DNA of 64,000 nucleotides. Origin: Piscicola geometra. Its lineage: Eukaryota; Annelida; Clitellata; Hirudinida; Piscicolidae. The stretch is from the NCBI GenBank assembly GCA_943735955.1, contig CALSEQ010000043.1:67001-131000 (forward strand), written 5' to 3'. Below, piece after piece: positions 23,570 through 37,144 of the stretch. Made by a program: the position numbers and the translations under genes. Below the pieces are notes generated by a model. The model saw nothing but the letters and a program-made list of their open reading frames with translations. It did no database searches and was not told the DNA's origin. Position 1 is the first letter of the stretch. Every line of letters begins with the position of its first letter.

Positions 23570-26156
23570 ATGAGACACTCCGAGGCCAATACGGGGCCAA
23601 TTTTTTTACTTCTTTATGTTTACTCCCCATGCACCCCCACACCAAATCCTTTTTACCCCCCAACCAAACCTACTGGCAAATGGTTGTGCTCATTGTCTCA
23701 CCCTAATCCCAACCCCACACACATGGACAGCGCGAAAGATCCATGGAGGATACACCGAACACCCCCACTCTTGTCACACAGCGATTTGTCACTTTCTCTG
23801 AAAGTTTCATTTCGATCGATAGGTGCCTCACCACTCTGTTGATAGCTTAGACGGCTGCTTTCTCTGTTTCCCTCGCCGGAAATTTTCCCTACTCAAGGGG
23901 ATTTTTCCTACGAGAACTCTGGTGCTTTTCAGAAAATTTGTTTTCTGAACACCTCAGTATAGGATCAGAGAAGAGCTTAAGAGCCCGTCGAAACTCTGTG
24001 AGTGAGCGAATCCAATCGGTCCGGCGCCCAAAAAGTCTAACCGGCAATGGCCGGAAGGTTCTTTGCTCAGTACTTCGAGGATACCGGACAAAGTGGAACA
24101 GACCTTGCTCTATGTCAACCCGGGCTAAAACCCCACAGGCTTGCATAGAGTGTAGGATCGGTCACTGCCCCTGGATGCCTATGATAGGCCGCTGATCCTT
24201 ACTCCCACCCACACACATGAGACACTCCGAGGCTAATACGGCGCCAATTTTTTTACTTCTTTATCTTTACTCCCCATGCACCCCCACACCAAATCCTTTT
24301 TACCCCCCAACCAAACCTACTGGCAAATGGTTGTCCTCACTGTCTCACCCTAATCCCAACCCCACACACATGGACAGCGCGAAAGATCCATGGAGGATAC
24401 ACCGAACACCCCCACTCTTGTCACACAGCGATTTGTCACTTTCTCTGAAAGTTTCATTTCGATCGATAGGTGCCTCACCACTCTGTTGATAGCTTAGACG
24501 GCTGCTTTCTCTGTTTCCCTCGCCAGAAATTTTCCCCACTCAAGGGGATTTTTCCTACGAGAACTCTGGTGCTTTTCAGAAAATTTGTTTTCTGAACACC
24601 TCAGTTTAGGATCAGAGAAGAGCTTAAGAGCCCGTCGAAACTCTGTGAGTGAGCGGATCCAAACGGTCCGGCGCCCAAAAAGTTTAACCGGCAATGGCCG
24701 TAAGGTTCTTTGCTCAGTACTTCGAGGATACCGGACAAAGTGGAACAGACCTTGCTCTATGTCAACCCGGGCTAAAACCCCACAGGCTTGCATAGAGTGT
24801 AGGATCGGTCACTGCCCCTGGATGCCTATGATAGGCCGCTGATCCTTACTCCCACCCACACACATGAGACACTCTGAGGCCAATACGGCGCCAATTTTTT
24901 TACTTCTTTATCTTTACTCCCCATTCACCCCCACACCAAATCCTTTTTACCCCCCAACCAAACCTACTGGCAAATGGTTGTCCTCACTGTCTCACCCTAA
25001 TCCCAACCCCACACACATGGACAGCGCGAAAGATCCATGGAGGATACACCGAACACCCCCACTCTTGTCACACAGCGATTTGTCACTTTCTCTGAAAGTT
25101 TCATTTCGATCGATAGGTGCCTCACTACTCTGTTGATAGCCTAGACGGCTGCTTTCTCTGTTTCCCTCGCCGGAAATTTTCCCTACTCTAGGGGATTTTT
25201 CCTACGAGAACTCTGGTGCTTTTCAGAAAATTTGTTTTCTGAACACCTCAGTATAGGATCAGAGAAGAGCTTAAGAGCCCGTCGAAATTTGTGAGTGAGC
25301 GGATCCAAACGGTCCGGCGCCCAAAAAGTTCAACCGGCAATGGCCGCAAGGTTCATTGCTCAGTACTTTGAGGATACCGGACAAAGTGGAACAGACCTTG
25401 CTCTATGTCAACCCGGGCTAAAACCCCACAGGCTTGCATAGAGTGTAGGATCGGTCACTGCCCCTGGATGCCTATGATAGGCCGCTGATCCTTACTCCCA
25501 CCCACACACATGAGACACTCCGAGGCCAATACGGCGCCAATTTTTTTACTTCTTTATCTTTACTCCCCATGCACCCCCACACCAAATCCTTTTTACCCCC
25601 CAACCAAACCTACTGGCAAATGGTTGTCCTCACTGTCTCATCCTAATCCCAACCCCACACACATGGACAGCGCGAAAGATCCATGGAGGATACACCGAAC
25701 ACCCCCACTCTTGTCACACAGCGATTTGTCACTTTCTCTGAAAGTTTCATTTCGATCGATAGGTGCCTCACCACTCTGTTGATAGCCTAGACGGCTGCTT
25801 TCTCTGTTTCCCTCGCCAGAAATTTTCCCTACTCTAGGGGATTTTTCCTACGAGAACTCTGGTGCTTTTCAGAAAATTTGTTTTCTGAACACCTCAGTAT
25901 AGGATCAGAGAAGAGCTTAAGAGCCCGTCGAAACTCTGTGAGTGAGCGGATCCAAACGGTCCGGCGCCCAAAAAGTTCAACCGGCAATGGCCGCAAGGTT
26001 CATTGCTCAGTACTTTGAGGATACCGGACAAAGTGGAACAGACCTTGCTCTATGTCAACCCGGGCTAAAACCCCACAGGCTTGCATAGAGTGTAGGATCG
26101 GTCACTGCCCCTGGATGCCTATGATAGGCCGCTGATCCTTACTCCCACCCACACAC
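23570..26156 (+). repeat. Monomers M37-M40, GAGACACTC sub-variant
   Basis: Four consecutive copies (23570, 24217, 24864, 25510) share GAGACACTC in place of GAGACAGTC, together with CTACTGGC and CACTCTTGTC. M37 and M38 also share ACTCAAGGGG for ACTCTAGGGG. M39 is 646 bp and reads TCGAAATTTGTGAG. M37 lacks GGATCC (GAATCC, 24008-24013). A run of four neighbours with a private marker indicates local single-copy amplification. Confidence 0.9.
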
Positions 26157-27448
26157 ATGAGACAGTCCGAGGCCAATACGGCGCCCATTTTTTTACTTCT
26201 TTATCTTTACTCCCCATGCACCCCCACACCAAATCCTTTTTACCCCATAACCAAACCTACAGGCAAATGGTTGTATTCACTGTCTCACCCTAATCCCAAC
26301 CCCACACACATGGACAGCGCGAAAGATCCATGGAGGATACACCGAACACCCCCACTGTTGTCACACAGCGATTTGTCACTTTCTCTGAAAGTTTCATTTC
26401 GATCGATAGGTGCCTCACCACTCTGTTGATAGCCTAGACGGCTGCTTTCTCTGTTTCCCTCGCCGGAAATTTTCCCTACTCTAGGGGATTTTTCTACGAG
26501 AACTCTGGTGCTTTTCAGAACTTTTTTTTTCTGAACACCTCAGTATAGGATCAGAGAAGAGCTTAAGAGCCCGTCGAAACTCTGTGAGTGAGCGGATCCA
26601 AACGGTCCGGCGCCCAAAAAGTCTAACCGGCAATGGCCGCAAGGTTCTTTGCTCAGTACGTCGAGGATACCGGACAAAGTGGAACAGACCTTGCTCTATG
26701 TCAACCCGGGCTAAAACCCCACAGGCTTGCATAGAGTGTAGGATCGGTCACTGCCCCTGGATGCCTATGATAGGCCGCTGATCCTTACTCCCACCCCCAC
26801 ACATGAGACAGTCCGAGGCCAATACGGCGCCAATTTTTTTACTTCTTTATCTTTACTCCCCATGCACCCCCACACCAAATCCTTTTTACACCATAACCAA
26901 ACCTACAGGCAAATGGTTGTATTCACTGTCTCACCCTAATCCCAACCCCACACACATGGACAGCGCGAAAGATCCATGGAGGATACACCGAACACCCCCA
27001 CTGTTGTCACACAGCGATTTGTCACTTTCTCTGAAAGTTTCATTTCGATCGATAGGTGCCTCACCACTCTGTTGATAGCCTAGACGGCTGCTTTCTCTGT
27101 TTCCCTCGCCGGAAATTTTCCCTACTCTAGGGGATTTTTCTACGAGAACTCTGGTGCTTTTCAGAACTTTTTTTTTCTGAACACCTCAGTATAGGATCAG
27201 AGAAGAGCTTAAGAGCCCGTCGAAACTCTGTGAGGGAGCGGATCCAAACGGTACGGCGCCCAAAAAGTCTAACCGGCAATGGCCGCAAGGTTCTTTGCTC
27301 AGTACGTCGAGGATACCGGACAAAGTGGAACAGACCAAGCTCTATGTCAACCCGGGCTAAAACCCCACAGGCTTGCATAGAGTGTAGGATCGGTCACTGC
27401 CCCTGGATGCCTATGATAGGCCGCTGATCCTTACTCCCACCCCCACAC
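26157..27448 (+). repeat. Monomers M41-M42, near-identical 646-bp pair with altered dyad
   Basis: The two copies share ACCATAACC, GGTTGTATTCACTG, a missing C in TTTTTCTACGAG, and a rewritten centre of the 20-bp inverted repeat (TCAGAAC followed by nine T). M42 differs by TACACCATAACC, GTGAGGGAGC, GGTACGGCG and GACCAAGC. This is a recent single-copy duplication. Confidence 0.92.
26515..26534. other. 20-bp inverted repeat, weakened variant
   Basis: M41 has TCAGAAC followed by nine T and CTGA, so only 6 bp of each arm still pair. M42 has the same form at 27161-27180. The total length is again 20 bp. Further variants with one arm mismatch are at 49757-49776 (TCAAAAAA arm) and 54283-54302 (TCAGAATA arm). 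Confidence 0.8.
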
Positions 27449-28453
27449 ATGAGACAGTCCGAGGCCAATACGGCGCCAATTTTTTTACTTCTTTATCTTT
27501 ACTTCCCATGCACCCCCACACCAAATCCTTTTTACCCCCCAACCAAACCTACTGGCAAATGGTTGTCCTCACTGTCTCACCCTAATCCCAACCATACACA
27601 CATGGACAGCGCGAAAGATCCATGGAGGATACACCGAACACCCCCACTCTTGTCACACAGCGATTTGTCACTTTCTCTGAAAGTTTTATTTCGATCGATA
27701 GGTGCCTCACCACTCTGTTGATAGCCTAGACGGCTGCTTTCTCTGTTTCCCTCGCCGGAAATTTTCCCTACTCTAGGGGATTTTTCCTACGAGAACTCTG
27801 GGGCTTTTCAGAAAATTTGTTTTCTGAACACCTCAGTATAGGATCAGAGAAGAGCTTAAGAGCCCGTCGAAACTCTGTCAGTGAGCGGATCCAAACGGTC
27901 CGGCGCCCAAAAAGTCCAACTGGCAATGGCCGCAAGGCTCTTTGCTCAGTATTTCAAGGATACCGGACAAAGTAGAACAGACCTTGCTCTGTGTCAACCC
28001 GGGCTAAAACCCCACAGGCTTGCATCGAGTGTAGGATCGGTCACTGCCCCTGGATGCCTATGATAGGCCGCTGATCCTTACTCCCACCCACACACATGAG
28101 ACAGTCCGAGGCCAATACGGCGCCAATTTTTTTACTTCTTTATCTTTACTCCCCATGCACCCCCACACCAAATCCTTTTTACCCCCAACCAAACCTACAG
28201 GCAAATGGTTGTCCTCACTGTCTCACCCTAATCCCAACCCCACACACATGGACAGCGCGAAAGATCCATGGAGGATACACCGAACACCCCCATTGTTGTC
28301 ACACAGCGATTTGTCACTTTCTCTGAAAGTTTCATTTCGATCGATAGGTGCCTCACCACTCTGTTGATAGCCTAGACGGCTGCTTTCTCTGTTTCCCTCG
28401 CCGGAAATTTTCCCTACTCTAGGGGATTTTTCCTACGAGAACTCTGGGGCTTT

Positions 28454-28473
28454 TCAGAAAAAAATTTTTCTGA
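28454..28473. other. 20-bp inverted repeat, extended-arm variant
   Basis: In M44 the centre is rewritten to seven A followed by five T between TCAG and CTGA. The arms are now 9 bp with a 2-nt spacer and the element is still exactly 20 bp, so the symmetry is kept and lengthened. Confidence 0.85.
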
Positions 28474-29099
28474 ACACCTCAGTATAGGATCAGAGAAGAG
28501 CTTAAGAGCCCGTCGAAACTCTGTCAGTGAGCGGATCCAAACGGTCCGGCGCCCAAAAAGTCCAACTGGCAATGGCCGCAAGGCTCTTTGCTCAGTATTT
28601 CGAGGATACCGGACAAAGTAGAACAGACCTTGCTCTGTGTCAACCCGGGCTAAAACCCCACAGGCTTGCATCGAGTGTAGGATCGGTCACTGCCCCTGGA
28701 TGCCTATGATAGGCCGCTGATCCTTACTCCCACCCACACACATGAGACAGTCCGAGGCCAATACGGTGCCAATTTTTTTACTTCTTTATCTTTACTCCCC
28801 ATGCACCCCCACACCAAATCCTTTTTACCCCCAACCAAACCTACAGGCAAATGGTTGTCCTCACTGTCTCACCCTAATCCCAACCCCACACACATGGACA
28901 GCGCGAAAGATCCATGGAGGATACACCGAACACCCCCACTCTTGTCACACAGCGATTTTTCACTTTCTCTGAAAGTTTCATTTCGAGCGATAGGTGCCTC
29001 ACCACTCTGTTGATAGCCTAGACGGCTGCTTTCTCTGTTTCCCTCGCCGGAAATTTTCCCTACTCTAGGGGATTTTTCCTACGAAAACTCTGGGGCTTC

Positions 29100-29119
29100 T
29101 CAGAAAAAAAATTTTCTGA
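29100..29119. other. 20-bp inverted repeat, A8T4 variant
   Basis: In M45 the centre is eight A followed by four T between TCAG and CTGA. The 8-bp arms remain perfect, only the spacer has become AAAA, and the total length is still 20 bp. Confidence 0.85.
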
Positions 29120-30034
29120 ACACCTCAGTATAGGATCAGAGAAGAGCTTAAGAGCCCGTCGAAACTCTGTGAGTGAGCGGATCCAAACGGTCCGGCGCCC
29201 AAAAAGTCCAACCGGCAATGGCCGCAAGGTTCTTTGCTCAGTACTTCGAGGATACCGGACAAAGTAGAACAGACCTTGCTCTGTGTCAACCCGGGCTAAA
29301 ACCCCACAGGCTTGCATCGAGTGTAGGATCGGTCACTGCCCCTGGATGCCTATGATAGGCCGCTGATCCTCACTCCCACCCACACACATGAGACAGTCCG
29401 AGGCCAATACGGCGCCAATTTTTTTACTTCTTTATCTTTACTCCCCATGCACCCCCACACCAAATCCTTTTTACCCCCCAACCAAACCTACAGGTAAATG
29501 ATTGTATTCACTGTCTCGCCCTAATCCCAACCCCACACACATGGACAGCGCGAAAGATCCATGGAGGATACACCGAACACCCCCACTGTTATCACACAGC
29601 GATTTGTCACTTTCTCTGAAAGTTTCATTTCGATCGATAGGTGCCTCACCACTCTGTTGATAGCCTAGACGGCTGCTTTCTCTGTTTCCCTCGCCGGAAT
29701 ATTTCCCTACTCTAGGGGATTTATCCTACGAGAACTCTGGTGCTTTTCAGAAAATTTGTTTTCTGAACACCTCAGTATAGGATCAGAGAAGAGCTTAAGA
29801 GCCCGTCGAAACTCTGTGAGTGAGCGGATCCAAACGGTCCGGCGCCCAAAAAGTCTAACCGGCAATGGCCGCAAGGTTCTTTGCTCAGTACTTCGAGGAT
29901 ACCGGACAAAGTGGAACAGACCTTGCTCTATGTCAACCCGGGCTAAAACCCCACAGGCTTGCATAGAGTGTAGGATCGGTCACTGCCCCTGGATTCCTAT
30001 GATAGGCCGCTGATCCTTACTCCCACCCACACAC

Positions 30035-33000
30035 ATGAGACAGTCCGAGGCCAATACGGCGCCAATTTTTTTACTTCTTTATCTTTACTTCCCATGCACC
30101 CCCACACCAAATCCTTTTTACCCCCCAACCAAACCTACTGGCAAATAGTTGTCCTCACTGTCTCACCCTAATCTCAACCCCACACACATGGACAGCGCGA
30201 AAGATCTATGGTGGATACACCGAACACCCCCACTCTTGTCACACAGCGATTTGTCACTTTCTCTGAAAGTTTTATTCCGATCGATAGGTGCCTCACCACT
30301 CTGTTGATAGCCTAGACGGCTGCTTTCTCTGTTTCCCTCGCCGGAAATTTTCCCTACTCTAGGGGATTTTTCCTACGATAACTCTGGGGCTTTTCAGAAA
30401 ATTTGTTTTCTGAACACCTCAGTATAGGATCAGAGAAGAGTTTAAGAGCCCGTCGAAACTCTGTGAGTGAGCGGATCCAAACGGTCCGGCGCCCAAAAAG
30501 TCCAACCGGCAATAGCCGCAAGGTTCTTTGCTCAGTACTTCGGGGATACCGGACAAAGTAGAACAGACCTAGCTCTGTGTCGAACCGGGCTAAAACCCCA
30601 CAGGCTTGCATCGAGTGTAGGATCGGTCACTGCCCCTGGATGCCTATGATAGGCCGCTGATCCTTACTCCCACCCACACACATGAGACAGTCCGAGGCCA
30701 ATACGGCGCCAATTTTTTTACTTCTTTATCTTTACTCCCCATGCACCCCCACACCAAATCCTTTTTACCCCCAACCAAACCTACAGGCAAATGGTTGTCC
30801 TCACTGTCTCACCCTAATCCCAACCCCACACAGATGGACAGCGCGAAAGATCCATGGAGGATACACCGAACACCCCCACTGTTATCACACAGCGATTTGT
30901 CACTTTCTCTGAAAGTTTCATTTCGATCGATAGGTGCCTCACCACTCTGTTGATAGCCTAGACGGCTGCTTTCTCTGTTTCCCTCGCCGGAATATTTCCC
31001 TACTCTAGGGGATTTTTCCTACGAGAACTCTGGTGCTTTTCAGAAAATTTGTTTTCTGAACACCTCAGTATAGGATCAGAGAAGAGCTTAAGAGCCCGTC
31101 GAAACTCTGTGAGTGAGCGGATCCAAACGGTCCGGCGCCCAAAAAGTCTAACCGGCAATGGCCGCAAGGTTCTTTGCTCAGTACTTCGAGGATACCGGAC
31201 AAAGTGGAACAGACCTTGCTCTATGTCAACCCGGGCTAAAACCCCACAGGCTTGCATAGAGTGTAGGATCGGTCACTGCCCCTGGATTCCTATGATAGGC
31301 CGCTGATCCTTACTCCCACCCACACACATGAGACAGTCCGAGGCCAATACGGCGCCAATTTTTTTACTTCTTTATCTTTACTTCCCATGCACCCCCACAC
31401 CAAATCCTTTTTACCCCCCAACTAAACCTTCTGGCAAATGGTTGTCCTCACTGTCTCACCCTAATCCCAACCCCACACACATGGACAGCGCGAAAGATCC
31501 ATGGTGGATACACCGAACACCCCCACTCTTGTCACACAGCGATTTGTCACTTTCTCTGAAAGTTTCATTTCGATCGATAGGTGCCTCACCACTCTGTTGA
31601 TAGCCTAGACGGCTGCTTTCTCTGTTTCCCTCGCCGGAAATTTTCCCTACTCTAGGGGATTTTTCCTACGAGAACTCTGGGGCTTTTCAGAAAATTTGTT
31701 TTCTGAACACCTCATTATAGGATCAGAGAAGAGCTTAAGAGCCCGTCGAAACTCTGTGAGTGAGCGGATCCAAACGGTCCGGCGCCCAAAAAGTCCAACC
31801 GGCAATAGCCGCAAGGTTCTTTGCTCATTACTTCGGGGATACCGGACAAAGTAGAACAGACCTTGCTCTGTGTCAACCCGGGCTAAAACCCCACAGGCTT
31901 GCATCGAGTGTAGGATCGGTCACTGCCCCTGGATGCCTATGATAGGCCGCTGATCCTTACTCCCACCCACACACATGAGACAGTCCGAGGCCAATACGGC
32001 GCCAATTTTTTTACTTCTTTATCTTTACTTCCCATGCACCCCCACACCAAATCCTTTTTACCCCCAACCAAACCTACAGGCAAATGGTTGTCCTCACTGT
32101 CTCACCCTAATCCCAACCCCACACAGATGGACAGCGCGAAAGATCCATGGAGGATACACCGAACACCCCCATTGTTGTCACACAGCGATTTGTCACTTTC
32201 TCTGAAAGTTTCATTTCGATCGATAGGTGCCTCACCACTCTGTTGATAGCCTAGACGGCTGCTTTCTCTGTTTCCCTCGCCGGAAATTTTCCCTACTCTA
32301 GGGGATTTTTCCTACGAGAACTCTGGTGCTTTTCAGAAAATTTGTTTTCTGAACACCTCAGTATAGGATCAGAGAAGAGCTTAAGAGCCCGTCGAAACTC
32401 TGTGAGTGAGCGGATCCAAACGGTCCGGCGCCCAAAAAGTCTAACCGGCAATGGCCGCAAGGTTCTTTGCTCAGTACTTCGAGGATACCGGACAAAGTGG
32501 AACATACCTTGCTCTATGTCAACCCGGGCTAAAACCCCACAGGCTTGCATAGAGTGTAGGATCGGTCACTGCCCCTGGATGCCTATGATAGGCCGCTGAT
32601 CCTTACTCCCACCCACACACATGAGACAGTCTGAGGCCAATACGGCGCCAATTTTTTTACTTCTTTATCTTTACTTCCCATGCACCCCCACACCAAATCC
32701 TTTTTACCCCCCAACCAAACCTACTGGCAAATAGTTGTCCTCACTGTCTCACCCTAATCTCAACCCCACACACATGGACAGCGCGAAAGATCTATGGTGG
32801 ATACACCGAACACCCCCACTCTTGTCACACAGCGATTTGTCACTTTCTCTGAAAGTTTTATTCCGATCGATAGGTGCCTCACCACTCTGTTGATAGCCTA
32901 GACGGCTGCTTTCTCTGTTTCCCTCGCCGGAAATTTTCCCTACTCTAGGGGATTTTTCCTACGATAACTCTGGGGCTTTTCAGAAAATTTGTTTTCTGAA

Positions 33001-35206
33001 CACCTCAGTATAGGATCAGAGAAGAGTTTAAGAGCCCGTCGAAACTCTGTGAGTGAGCGGATCCAAACGGTCCGGCGCCCAAAAAGTCCAACCGGCAATA
33101 GCCGCAAGGTTCTTTGCTCAGTACTTCGGGGATACCGGACAAAGTAGAACAGACCTTGCTCTGTGTCGAACCGGGCTAAAACCCCACAGGCTTGCATCGA
33201 GTGTAGGATCGGTCACTGCCCCTGGATGCCTATGATAGGCCGCTGATCCTTACTCCCACCCACACACATGAGACAGTCCGAGGCCAATACGGCGCCAATT
33301 TTTTTACTTCTTTATCTTTACTCCCCATGCACCCCCACACCAAATCCTTTTTACCCCCAACCAAACCTACAGGCAAATGGTTGTCCTCACTGTCTCACCC
33401 TAATCCCAACCCCACACAGATGGACAGCGCGAAAGATCCATGGAGGATACACCGAACACCCCCATTGTTGTCACACAGCGATTTGTCACTTTCTCTGAAA
33501 GTTTCATTTCGATCGATAGGTGCCTCACCACTCTGTTGATAGCCTAGACGGCTGCTTTCTCTGTTTCCCTCGCCGGAAATTTTCCCTACTCTAGGGGATT
33601 TTTCCTACGAGAACTCTGGTGCTTTTCAGAAAATTTGTTTTCTGAACACCTCAGTATAGGATCAGAGAAGAGCTTAAGAGCCCGTCGAAACTCTGTGAGT
33701 GAGCGGATCCAAACGGTCCGGCGCCCAAAAAGTCTAACCGGCAATGGCCGCAAGGTTCTTTGCTCAGTACTTCGAGGATACCGGACAAAGTGGAACATAC
33801 CTTGCTCTATGTCAACCCGGGCTAAAACCCCACAGGCTTGCATAGAGTGTAGGATCGGTCACTGCCCCTGGATGCCTATGATAGGCCGCTGATCCTTACT
33901 CCCACCCACACACATGAGACAGTCTGAGGCCAATACGGCGCCAATTTTTTTACTTCTTTATATTTACTTCCCATGCACCCCCACACCAAATCCTTTTTAC
34001 CCCCCAACCAAACCTACTGGCAAATAGTTGTCCTCACTGTCTCACCCTAATCTCAACCCCACACACATGGACAGCGCGAAAGATCTATGGTGGATACACC
34101 GAACACCCCCACTCTTGTCACACAGCGATTTGTCACTTTCTCTGAAAGTTTTATTCCGATCGATAGGTGCCTCACCACTCTGTTGATAGCCTAGACGGCT
34201 GCTTTCTCTGTTTCCCTCGCCGGAAATTTTCCCTACTCTAGGGGATTTTTCCTACAAGAACTCTGGGGCTTTTCAGAAAATTTGTTTTCTGAACACCTCA
34301 GTATAGGATCAGAGAAGAGCTTAAGAGCCCGTCGAAACTCTGTGAGTGAGCGGATCCAAACGGTCCGGCGCCCAATAAGTCCAACCGGCAATGGCCGCAA
34401 GGTTCTTTGCTCAGTACTTCAAGGATACCGGACAAAGTAGAACAGACCTTGCTCTGTGTCAACCCGGGCTAAAACCCCACAGGCTTGCATCGAGTGTAGG
34501 ATCGGTCACTGCCCCTGGATGCCTATGATAGGCCGTTGATCCTTACTCCCACCCACACACATGAGACAGTCCGAGGCCAATACGGCGCCAATTTTTTTAC
34601 TTCTTTATCTTTACTCCCCATGCACCTTCACACCAAATCCTTTTTACCCCCAACCAAACCTACAGGCAAATGGTTGTCCTCACTGTCTCACCCTAATCCC
34701 AACCCCACACAGATGGACAGCGCGAAAGATCCATGGAGGATACACCGAACACCCCCATTGTTGTCACACAGCGATTTGTCACTTTCTCTGAAAGTTTCAT
34801 TTCGATCGATAGGTGCCTCACCACTCTGTTGATAGCCTAGACGGCTGCTTTCTCTGTTTCCCTCGCCGGAAATTTTCCCTACTCTAGGGGATTTTTCCTA
34901 CGAGAACTCTGGGGCTTTTCAGAAAATTTGTTTTCTGAACACCTTAGTATAGGATCAGAGAAGAGCTTAAGAGCCCGTCGAAACTCTGTGAGTGAGCGAA
35001 TCCAAACGGTCCGGCGCCCAAAAAGTCCAACCGGCAATGGCCGCAAGGTTCTTTGCTCAGTACTTTGAGGATACCGGACAAAGTGGAACAGACCTTGCTC
35101 TATGTCAACACGGGCTAAAACCCCACAGGCTTGCATAGAGTTTCGGATCGGTCACTGCCCCTGGATGCCTATGATAGGCCGCTGATCCTTACTCCCACCC
35201 ACACAC
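30035..35206 (+). repeat. Monomers M47-M54, dimer and tetramer spacings
   Basis: Copies start at 30035, 30682, 31328, 31975, 32621, 33268, 33914 and 34561. M47, M51 and M53 share CAAATAGTTG, AATCTCAACC, AGATCTATGGTGG (which creates an AGATCT site, first at 30202-30207) and TTTTATTCCG. They are 2586 and 1293 bp apart. M48, M50, M52 and M54 are C5 copies with ACACAGATGG. M51-M52 and M53-M54 form a duplicated dimer. M54 lacks GGATCC (GAATCC, 34998-35003). Confidence 0.88.
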
Positions 35207-37144
35207 ATGAGACAGTTCGAGGCCAATACGGCGCCAATTTTTTTACTTCTTTATCTTTACTCCCCATGCACCCCCACACCAAATCCTTTTCACCCCCAAC
35301 CAAACCAACAGGCAAATGGTTGTCCTCACTGTCTCACCCTAATCCCAACCCCACACACATGGACAGCGCGAAAGATCCATGGAGGATACACCGAACACCC
35401 CCATTGTTGTCACAAAGCGATTTGTCACTTTCTCTGAAAGTTTCATTTCGATCGATAGGTGCCTCACCACTCTGTTGATAGCCTAGACGGCTGCTTTCTC
35501 TGTTTCCCTCGCCCGAAATTTTCCCTACTCTAGGGGATTTTTCCTACGAGAACTCTGGTGCTTTTCAGAAAATTTGTTTTCTGAACACCTCAGTATAGGA
35601 TCAGAGAAGAGCTTAAGAGCCCGTCGAAACTCTGTGAGTGAGCGGATCCAAACGGTCCAGCGCCCAAAAAGTCTAACCGGCAATGGCCGCAAGGTTCTTT
35701 GCTCAGTACTTCGAGGATACCGGACAAAGTGGAACATACCTTGCTCTATGTCAACCCGGGCTAAAACCCCACAGGCTTGCATAGAGTGTAGGATCGGTCA
35801 CTGCCCCTGGATGCCTATGATAGGCCGCTGATCCTTACTCCCACCCACACACATGAGACAGTTCGAGGCCAATACGGCGCCAATTTTTTTACTTCTTTAT
35901 CTTTACTCCCCATGCACCCCCACACCAAATCCTTTTCACCCCCAACCAAACCAACAGGCAAATGGTTGTCCTCACTGTCTCACCCTAATCCCAACCCCAC
36001 ACACATGGACAGCGCGAAAGATCCATGGAGGATACACCGAACACCCCCATTGTTGTCACAAAGCGATTTGTCACTTTCTCTGAAAGTTTCATTTCGATCG
36101 ATAGGTGCCTCACCACTCTGTTGATAGCCTAGACGGCTGCTTTCTCTGTTTCCCTCGCCCGAAATTTTCCCTACTCTAGGGGATTTTTCCTACGAGAACT
36201 CTGGTGCTTTTCAGAAAATTTGTTTTCTGAACACCTCAGTATAGGATCTGAGAAGAGCTTAAGAGCCCGTCGAAACTCTGTGAGTGAGCGGATCCAAACG
36301 GTCTGGCGCCCAAAAAGTCTAACCGGCAATGGCCGCAAGGTTCTTTGCTCAGTACTTCGAGGATACCGGACAAAGTAGAACAGACCCTGCTCTATGTCAA
36401 CCCGGGCTAAAACCCCACAGGCTTGCATAGAGTGTAGGATCGGTCACTGCCCCTGGATGCCTATGATAGGCCGCTGATCCTTACTCCCACCCACACACAT
36501 GAGACAGTTCGAGGCCAATACGGCGCCAATTTTTTTACTTCTTTATCTTTACTCCCCATGCACCCCCACACCAAATCCTTTTCACCCCCAACCAAACCAA
36601 CAGGCAAATGGTTGTCCTCACTGTCTCACCCTAATCCCAACCCCACACACATGGACAGCGCGAAAGATCCATGGAGGATACACCGAACACCCCCATTGTT
36701 GTCACAAAGCGATTTGTCACTTTCTCTGAAAGTTTCATTTCGATCGATAGGTGCCTCACCACTCTGTTGATAGCCTAGACGGCTGCTTTCTCTGTTTCCC
36801 TCGCCCGAAATTTTCCCTACTCTAGGGGATTTTTCCTACGAGAACTCTGGTGCTTTTCAGAAAATTTGTTTTCTGAACACCTCAGTATAGGATCAGAAAA
36901 GAGCTTAAGAGCCCGTCGAAACTCTGTGAGTGAGCGGATCCAAACGGTCCGGCGCCCAAAAAGTCTAACCGGCAATGGCCGCAAGGTTCTTTGCTCAGTA
37001 CTTCGAGGATACCGCACAAAGTAGAACAGACCTTGCTCTGTGTCAACCCGGGCTAAAACCCCACAGGCTTGCATCGAGTGTAGGATCGGTCACTGCCCCT
37101 GGATGCCTATGATAGGCCGCTGATCCCTACTCCCACCCACACAC
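35207..37144 (+). repeat. Monomers M55-M57, three near-identical 646-bp copies
   Basis: All three share GACAGTTCGAGG, CTTTTCACCCCC, AACCAAACCAACAGG, CACAAAGCG and CGCCCGAAATTT. They differ only toward their trailing ends: M55 has GGTCCAGCG and GGAACATACC, M56 has GGATCTGAG and GACCCTGC, and M57 has ATCAGAAAAG and ACCGCACAAAG. The difference being confined to one side suggests that the boundary of the amplified unit lies inside the monomer. Confidence 0.92.

Larger units (their letters stand above)
27449..30034 (+). repeat. Monomers M43-M46, transition to the 646-bp C5 type
   Basis: Copies start at 27449, 28096, 28742 and 29388. M44 and M45 are the first copies with five C instead of six in ACCCCCAACC, which makes them 646 bp. 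M43 and M44 share TCTGTCAGTGAGC, CCAACTGGC and AAGGCTC. M43 to M45 share CTGTGTCAACC and GCATCGAGTG. M44 and M45 have A-rich centres in the 20-bp inverted repeat. M46 has GTAAATGATTGTATTC and GGAATATTTCC. Confidence 0.88.
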
